Origin: Propionivibrio dicarboxylicus
GTDB lineage: Bacteria > Pseudomonadota > Gammaproteobacteria > Burkholderiales > Rhodocyclaceae
DNA: 64,000 bases
Reading direction: 5' to 3'
NCBI RefSeq assembly: GCF_900099695.1
Contig: NZ_FNCY01000003.1
Coordinates: 124,001 to 188,000 of the forward strand
Positions 63,429 to 64,000 of this stretch are shown piece by piece. The translations under genes were made by a program, and so were the position numbers. Below the pieces are notes generated by a model. That model ran no database searches and had not been told where the DNA came from. It worked only from the letters and a program-made list of their open reading frames with translations. Each line of letters opens with the position of its first letter. Positions within the stretch are counted from its first letter, which is position 1.

Positions 63429-63971
63429 TCAACTCCCGGGAGGTGGTGGCGGCGGCGGATAGGGCGCTGCCATCGGTGCGGCCGGCGTCACGCTCGCGGG
63501 AACCGACAACGACGGCGCCTGCATCTGCATGCGCGCCATATTGCCCGACACCGGCACCTGCTGTCCTTTCGCGTACATGCACTGGACATAGGCATTGTCA
63601 TAACGGCGCTGCGCGGTCTGATTCGACTGCTGTGCCGCATCGGCGCCGCTCATGCTGCCGACAAGAAGACCGGCTCCTGCGCCCGCTCCGGCCCCCTGAT
63701 GCCCGCCGAAAGCGGCACCGGCGAGCGCGCCGACAAGGGTACCGATCGCCGCATTGCGCACGCCCGGATCGACCTCCGTGCCGGTATTGCCGCCAATTTG
63801 CAGCTGGGCGTACTGCCGGCACTCGGCGTCGTCGCCGCGGAATTGATCGAAAGTCTTGCCGGAGCCGGGCAGTGCCATGATGCTCGGCCCGGTCGGGACG
63901 GTCGCGCAACCGGCCAGCAGAAGCGCGGCGACGGCAGCCGCGAGCCCCATTCGTTTACGATTTGCAGACAT
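63429..63971 (-). CDS. Glycine-zipper outer-membrane lipoprotein
   Basis: A 180-residue lipoprotein: signal peptide with lipobox LLLAGC (Cys about 22), a soluble N-domain (FDQFRGDDAECRQYAQLQIG), a glycine-zipper region of small residues (LVGALAGAAFGGHQGAGAGA followed by GAGLLVGSM), a segment with tyrosine and cysteine (YDNAYVQCMYAKGQ) and a Pro-rich end (PYPPPPPPPGS). It belongs with YMGG-like/glycine-zipper proteins. Role probably in the envelope; unknown. Three ATGs follow GAGGA; 63971 has the best spacing, 63974, 63977 and 63989 are alternatives. Confidence 0.8.
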   Translation of the reverse strand: MSANRKRMGLAAAVAALLLAGCATVPTGPSIMALPGSGKTFDQFRGDDAECRQYAQLQIGGNTGTEVDPGVRNAAIGTLVGALAGAAFGGHQGAGAGAGAGLLVGSMSGADAAQQSNQTAQRRYDNAYVQCMYAKGQQVPVSGNMARMQMQAPSLSVPASVTPAAPMAAPYPPPPPPPGS

Positions 63972-64000
63972 CATCATTCCTCGCTTCATTGCGGCGCGGG

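Noticed and set aside
1-64000. tRNA, rRNA, CRISPR array, insertion sequence or prophage
   Set aside because: No T-loop-like motif with a matching acceptor stem, no spaced direct repeats and no transposase or integrase frame were noticed; codon use looks even throughout.

Overview
The window is GC-rich (clearly above 60 percent by eye), densely coded on both strands, and carries no rRNA, tRNA, insertion sequence, phage or CRISPR array that I can see. Gene content suggests a respiratory or facultatively anaerobic betaproteobacterium, most likely Rhodocyclales (Dechloromonas, Azonexus or Aromatoleum-like). The reasons are an NfnAB plus 2-oxoacid:ferredoxin oxidoreductase operon, TRAP and Bug-type uptake, polyphosphate glucokinase, bacteriohemerythrin, and many PAS/GAF/GGDEF/HD-GYP proteins. 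The placement is inferred from protein families; no marker gene was compared.

Layout. 0-3.2 kb: a membrane PAS diguanylate cyclase. 3.5-7.7 kb: murI, an epd-like dehydrogenase, a flavoprotein and an AI-2E family permease, tightly packed. 7.7-10.5 kb: universal stress protein, mgsA and prfC. 10.6-13.4 kb: HAD phosphatase, DapA-family aldolase, LrgA and LrgB. 13.4-17.1 kb: polyphosphate glucokinase, ferritin, and a GlxA-type regulator divergent from an isochorismatase-type hydrolase and an NTF2-like protein. 17.1-21.5 kb: TRAP transporter dctPQM and an EamA permease. 21.5-23.1 kb: a sigma54-type promoter in front of a 44-residue membrane protein, a 69-residue protein and a secreted nuclease. 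23.1-28.9 kb: alpha-hydroxy-acid oxidase, LacI regulator, L-talarate/galactarate dehydratase with a clear operator, a Bug solute-binding protein and a LysR regulator.

29.3-37.1 kb: NfnA, NfnB, KorA, KorB and a 728-residue protein with a C-terminal iron-sulfur domain. It reads as one operon linking 2-oxoacid oxidation, ferredoxin and NAD(P)H. 37.1-41.2 kb: a secreted caspase-like protein; dinB preceded by a 58-residue gene and a textbook LexA box; and the sugar-acid kinase dgoK. 41.2-50.7 kb: yqhD, a DUF4395 protein, gltA and sdhE divergent from mdh, a TPR membrane protein, a CitE-like lyase with a MazG-like hydrolase, rlmJ and a nitronate monooxygenase. 51-53.4 kb: folE, an AEC permease and rluA.

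53.6-63.3 kb is a five-gene signalling operon: an HD-GYP response regulator, two Cache/GAF membrane proteins with no output domain, a 1480-residue hybrid kinase with its own receivers and HPt, and a bacteriohemerythrin. A glycine-zipper lipoprotein closes the window.

The best candidates for undescribed biology are the 53.6-63.3 kb sensory operon, the Nfn-Kor operon with its unrecognised large iron-sulfur protein, the sigma54-driven 44-residue membrane protein, and the SOS-linked 58-residue protein ahead of dinB.
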